Assembly: GCA_963833955.1 (NCBI GenBank)
Contig: CAWHZY010000001.1
Span: forward strand, 62,001 to 126,000
DNA: 64,000 nt
Direction: 5' to 3'
Source: Roseiarcus sp963833955
GTDB lineage: Bacteria > Pseudomonadota > Alphaproteobacteria > Rhizobiales > Beijerinckiaceae
Every line of letters begins with the position of its first letter. Position 1 is the stretch's first letter. Below the pieces are notes generated by a model. The model saw only the letters and a program-made list of their open reading frames with translations. It did not search any database and was not told the DNA's origin. Made by a program: the position numbers and the translations under genes. Positions 61,892 through 64,000 of this stretch are shown in pieces.

Positions 61892-62867
61892 CTAGGCCGC
61901 GACCGCGCTCGGCGCGGCCACAACCCATCGCCGGAAGAGATCGAAGTCAATATTTCCGCCCGACAGCACGAGCCCGATCTTACGCCCCTTGAGACGCGAT
62001 CGCTCCTTCACCGCCGCCGCGAGCGCGGCCGCACCCGCTCCCTCGGCCAGGTTATGCGTATCGGTCCAATAGGCACGCACCGCCGCGGCCACCTCGTCGT
62101 CGCTGACAAGCGCGATCCGCGCTGCCCCCTTTAGAATGACCTCGAGCGCCTCTTGGTCGGGGACGCGGGTCGCCATGCCGTCGGCAAGCGTGTTGGCGCT
62201 GTTGGTGGGCACGACGCGGCCAGCGGCAAACGACAGCGAGTACGCCGGCGCTTCCGTCGATTGCACGCCCACGATCTCCGTTCTGAGACCCAAAGCGTCG
62301 CGCGCCGCAATGCAACCGCAAATTCCCGAGCCCTGACCGATCGGAACGTAAAGCACATCGAGGCCGGGACGCTCGCTCAGGAGCTCCAGCGCATACGTCG
62401 ATACGCCGAGCGCGAGGTCACGGTGGAACGAAGGAACCGGGTGCAAGCCGCGCGAGCTGGCGAGCCGCATCGCCTCCTCTCGCGCGGCCTGAAAATCGCG
62501 CCCGAACTCAATCAATTCGGCGCCAAGCGCACGCATGGCGGCGTTTTTCTCGGTCGAATTGCCCTGTGGCGCAAGGATCGTGACCTGAAGGCCGGCGCGC
62601 TTACCCGCGAAGGCGAGGCTCTGGCCATGATTGCCGCGTGTCGCCGAAATCAACCCCCAGAGTCGCCGGCTCGCGCTTGATCAGCGCATCCACGAAAGTG
62701 AGCCCGCCACGCACCTTGAAGGCGCCGGTCGGCAGATGGTTTTCATGCTTGACCACGGCCTCAGCGCCAAGCCGTTCGTCCAGTAACGGCCAGTTCAGCG
62801 CCGGCGTCGGGCGCAATGCGCCAAGCACGACTTCGTGCGCCCGACGTATCTCCTGCAAACTGAACAT
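61892..62867 (-). pseudogene. Threonine/serine dehydratase (PLP), one frameshift
   Basis: A fold-type II PLP enzyme of about 324 residues. The first part, from ATG 62867, has FSLQEIRRAHEVVLGALRPT and ENHLPTGAFKVRGGLTFVDA (PLP Lys in GAFKVRG). At the five-C run 62654-62658 (five G on the coding strand) the frame is lost. With one base less it continues as TLGLISATRGNHGQSLAFAG, then YVPIGQGSGICGCIAARDAL (phosphate loop) and LSGGNIDFDLFRRW. Threonine dehydratase makes 2-oxobutyrate, the isoleucine precursor, which fits its place between ilvB and ilvH. No ACT domain follows, so it is of the short, catabolic type. Sequence error suspected. Confidence 0.88.
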
Positions 62868-62889
62868 TTTGGAAAGCCCTTCGCTTGCC

Positions 62890-62945
62890 CCTCTCCCATA
62901 GCCCGTCAAGAGACGGGCGTTCTTTTCGAGCGCCCTCGGGAGAGG
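62890..62945. promoter_or_regulatory. Nested hairpin between ilvB and the dehydratase gene
   Basis: CCTCTCCC (62890-62897) pairs with GGGAGAGG (62938-62945), and inside it CCCGTC-AAGA-GACGGG (62902-62917) makes a tight stem-loop. It sits in the 86-base gap just after the ilvB stop. It could end or stabilise the ilvB message; it resembles common intergenic REP elements. Confidence 0.55.
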
Positions 62946-62953
62946 AAAGAACG

Positions 62954-64000
62954 CTAGACCAACATCTTGCCCTTCTCGTCGATGATGTTTTCCAGCTCGA
63001 CGCCCGCGTCGTCCTCGAGCTCCGCCAGAATCATTTCGTTGTGCGCCTTGCCCGACGGGATCATGGGGAAGCAATTCTCTTTTTGATCAACGAGGCAGTC
63101 GAAGATGACAGGGTTCGGCGTTTCGATCATCTCCATGATCGCCGCATCGAGCTTCGCTGGATCCGCACACCGGATCCCGTGTGCTCCATAAGCCTCGGCC
63201 AGCTTGACGAAGTCCGGCAGCAAATCCGTGTAGCTCTCCGAATAGCGCCCGCCGTGCAGAAGCTCCTGCCATTGGCGCACCATGCCCATGTACTGATTGT
63301 TCAGAATGAAGATCTTGATTGGCAGACGGTACTGAACCGCCGTCGACATCTCCTGCATGTTCATGAGGATCGAAGCTTCGCCGGCGATGTCGATAACCAG
63401 CGACTTCGGATGCGCGAGCTGGGCGCCGATCGCGGCCGGCAACCCATAGCCCATGGTCCCGAGCCCGCCGGAAGTCATCCAGCGGTTCGGCTCTTCGAAC
63501 GCGAAATGCTGCGCGGCCCACATCTGGTGCTGGCCGACCTCGGTGGTGATGTAGGTGTCGCGGCCCTTGGTCAGCTCATAAAGCCTCTTCACCGCGTGCT
63601 GGGGCTTGATGATCTTCTCGGAATTGCGGAAGCCGAACGAGTTGCGCGCTCGCCAGCCGTCGATCGCGCTCCACCATTTGGCGAGTGCAGCCGCCTCGGT
63701 TTGATGCGGGCCCGCGCGCCACAACCGGACCATATCCTCCAGCACATGCGCGCAGTCGCCGACGATCCCGAGATCGACTTTGACGTTCTTGTTGATCGAA
63801 GATGGATCGATATCGATGTGGATCTTGCGCGACTTCGGCGAAAAGGCGTCAAGGCGGCCGGTAATGCGATCGTCGAACCGCGCGCCAACACAGATCATCA
63901 GATCGCAATCATGCATGGCGTTGTTGGCCTCGAACGAACCATGCATGCCGAGCATGCCGAGCCACTGCTTGTCGGAGGCGGGATAAGCGCCGAGCCCCAT
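62954..64000 (-). CDS. ilvB: Acetolactate synthase large subunit, C-terminal part (partial)
   Basis: The window edge cuts the gene; 348 residues are visible. They cover the end of the middle domain (MLGMHGSFEANNAMHDCDLM, ICVGARFDDRITGRLDAFSP) and the C-terminal ThDP domain (YITTEVGQHQMWAAQHFAF, GGLGTMGYGLPAAIGAQLAH, IFILNNQYMGMVRQWQELLH). The ThDP-Mg motif reads DIAGEASILMNMQEMSTAV, with GEAS in place of the usual GDGS/GDAS. It condenses two pyruvates, or pyruvate and 2-oxobutyrate, in valine/leucine/isoleucine synthesis. The stop is at 62954. Confidence 0.95.
   Translation of the reverse strand: MGLGAYPASDKQWLGMLGMHGSFEANNAMHDCDLMICVGARFDDRITGRLDAFSPKSRKIHIDIDPSSINKNVKVDLGIVGDCAHVLEDMVRLWRAGPHQTEAAALAKWWSAIDGWRARNSFGFRNSEKIIKPQHAVKRLYELTKGRDTYITTEVGQHQMWAAQHFAFEEPNRWMTSGGLGTMGYGLPAAIGAQLAHPKSLVIDIAGEASILMNMQEMSTAVQYRLPIKIFILNNQYMGMVRQWQELLHGGRYSESYTDLLPDFVKLAEAYGAHGIRCADPAKLDAAIMEMIETPNPVIFDCLVDQKENCFPMIPSGKAHNEMILAELEDDAGVELENIIDEKGKMLV

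Overview
The window is a GC-rich chromosomal segment of an alphaproteobacterium, most likely Hyphomicrobiales (Beijerinckiaceae/Methylocystaceae-like). The evidence is a GcrA-type cell-cycle regulator, a PEPxxWA-CTERM exported protein, a Rrf2 regulator, the rpsM-rpsK-rpoA-rplQ block with alphaproteobacterial sequences, and a close match to the Azotobacter-type molybdenum storage protein MosA/MosB. The exact genus cannot be fixed by eye. No rRNA, tRNA, CRISPR array or intact transposase was seen.

Layout. 0-7.6 kb: end of a pirin gene, an FAD monooxygenase, a glycosyltransferase, an alpha/beta hydrolase, and a minus-strand run of two tandem AlgX/AlgJ-like SGNH proteins, cobU and a SprT-like protease. 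7.8-11.5 kb: an amino-acid ABC importer operon (binding protein, two permeases, ATPase) with thpR at its end. 11.8-17.4 kb: a small exported protein, a class III aminotransferase, then a two-gene island of unrecognised proteins (14.1-17.4 kb) with pore-forming-toxin-like helices and a membrane-anchored coiled-coil partner. 17.9-21.4 kb: gcrA, a small protein, a SleB-type cell-wall hydrolase and a broken PLP enzyme. 21.7-26.3 kb: an MBL-fold hydrolase, mosB-mosA, an intradiol dioxygenase flanked by a full and a truncated AIG2-like gene. 26.3-36.5 kb: a beta-barrel OMP, a DUF2141 protein, an acyltransferase, an OmpR/EnvZ-type two-component system divergent from a Spy-like protein, and a 1340-residue autotransporter with a GH64-like passenger. 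36.9-45 kb: alanine dehydrogenase, a frameshifted solute-binding protein, xseB, a solitary ParA, a lauroyl acyltransferase, a DegQ-type protease, an HtrA-like pseudoprotease coupled to a LuxR-type regulator, and a PEP-CTERM protein. 45.4-48.4 kb: ribosomal/RNA polymerase genes. 48.6-54.6 kb: PpiC, argJ, mutT, cytochrome c, a VapBC-like module, a Xer recombinase, an epimerase. 54.8-64 kb: a crescentin-like coiled-coil protein, NADP-malic enzyme, GH25 lysozyme, Rrf2 regulator, and ilvH - threonine dehydratase - ilvB.

Two themes cut across the window. First, six otherwise well conserved genes carry about ten single-base indels, several in G or C runs; this pattern fits base-level sequence errors better than true gene decay, so these genes may be intact in the organism. 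Second, a dispersed ~115-bp repeat with TATACCAA-type inverted ends occurs three times (11.6, 22.7 and 56.6 kb) and looks like a non-autonomous mobile element. The best candidates for something undescribed are the 14-17.4 kb two-gene island and the GH64-like autotransporter.
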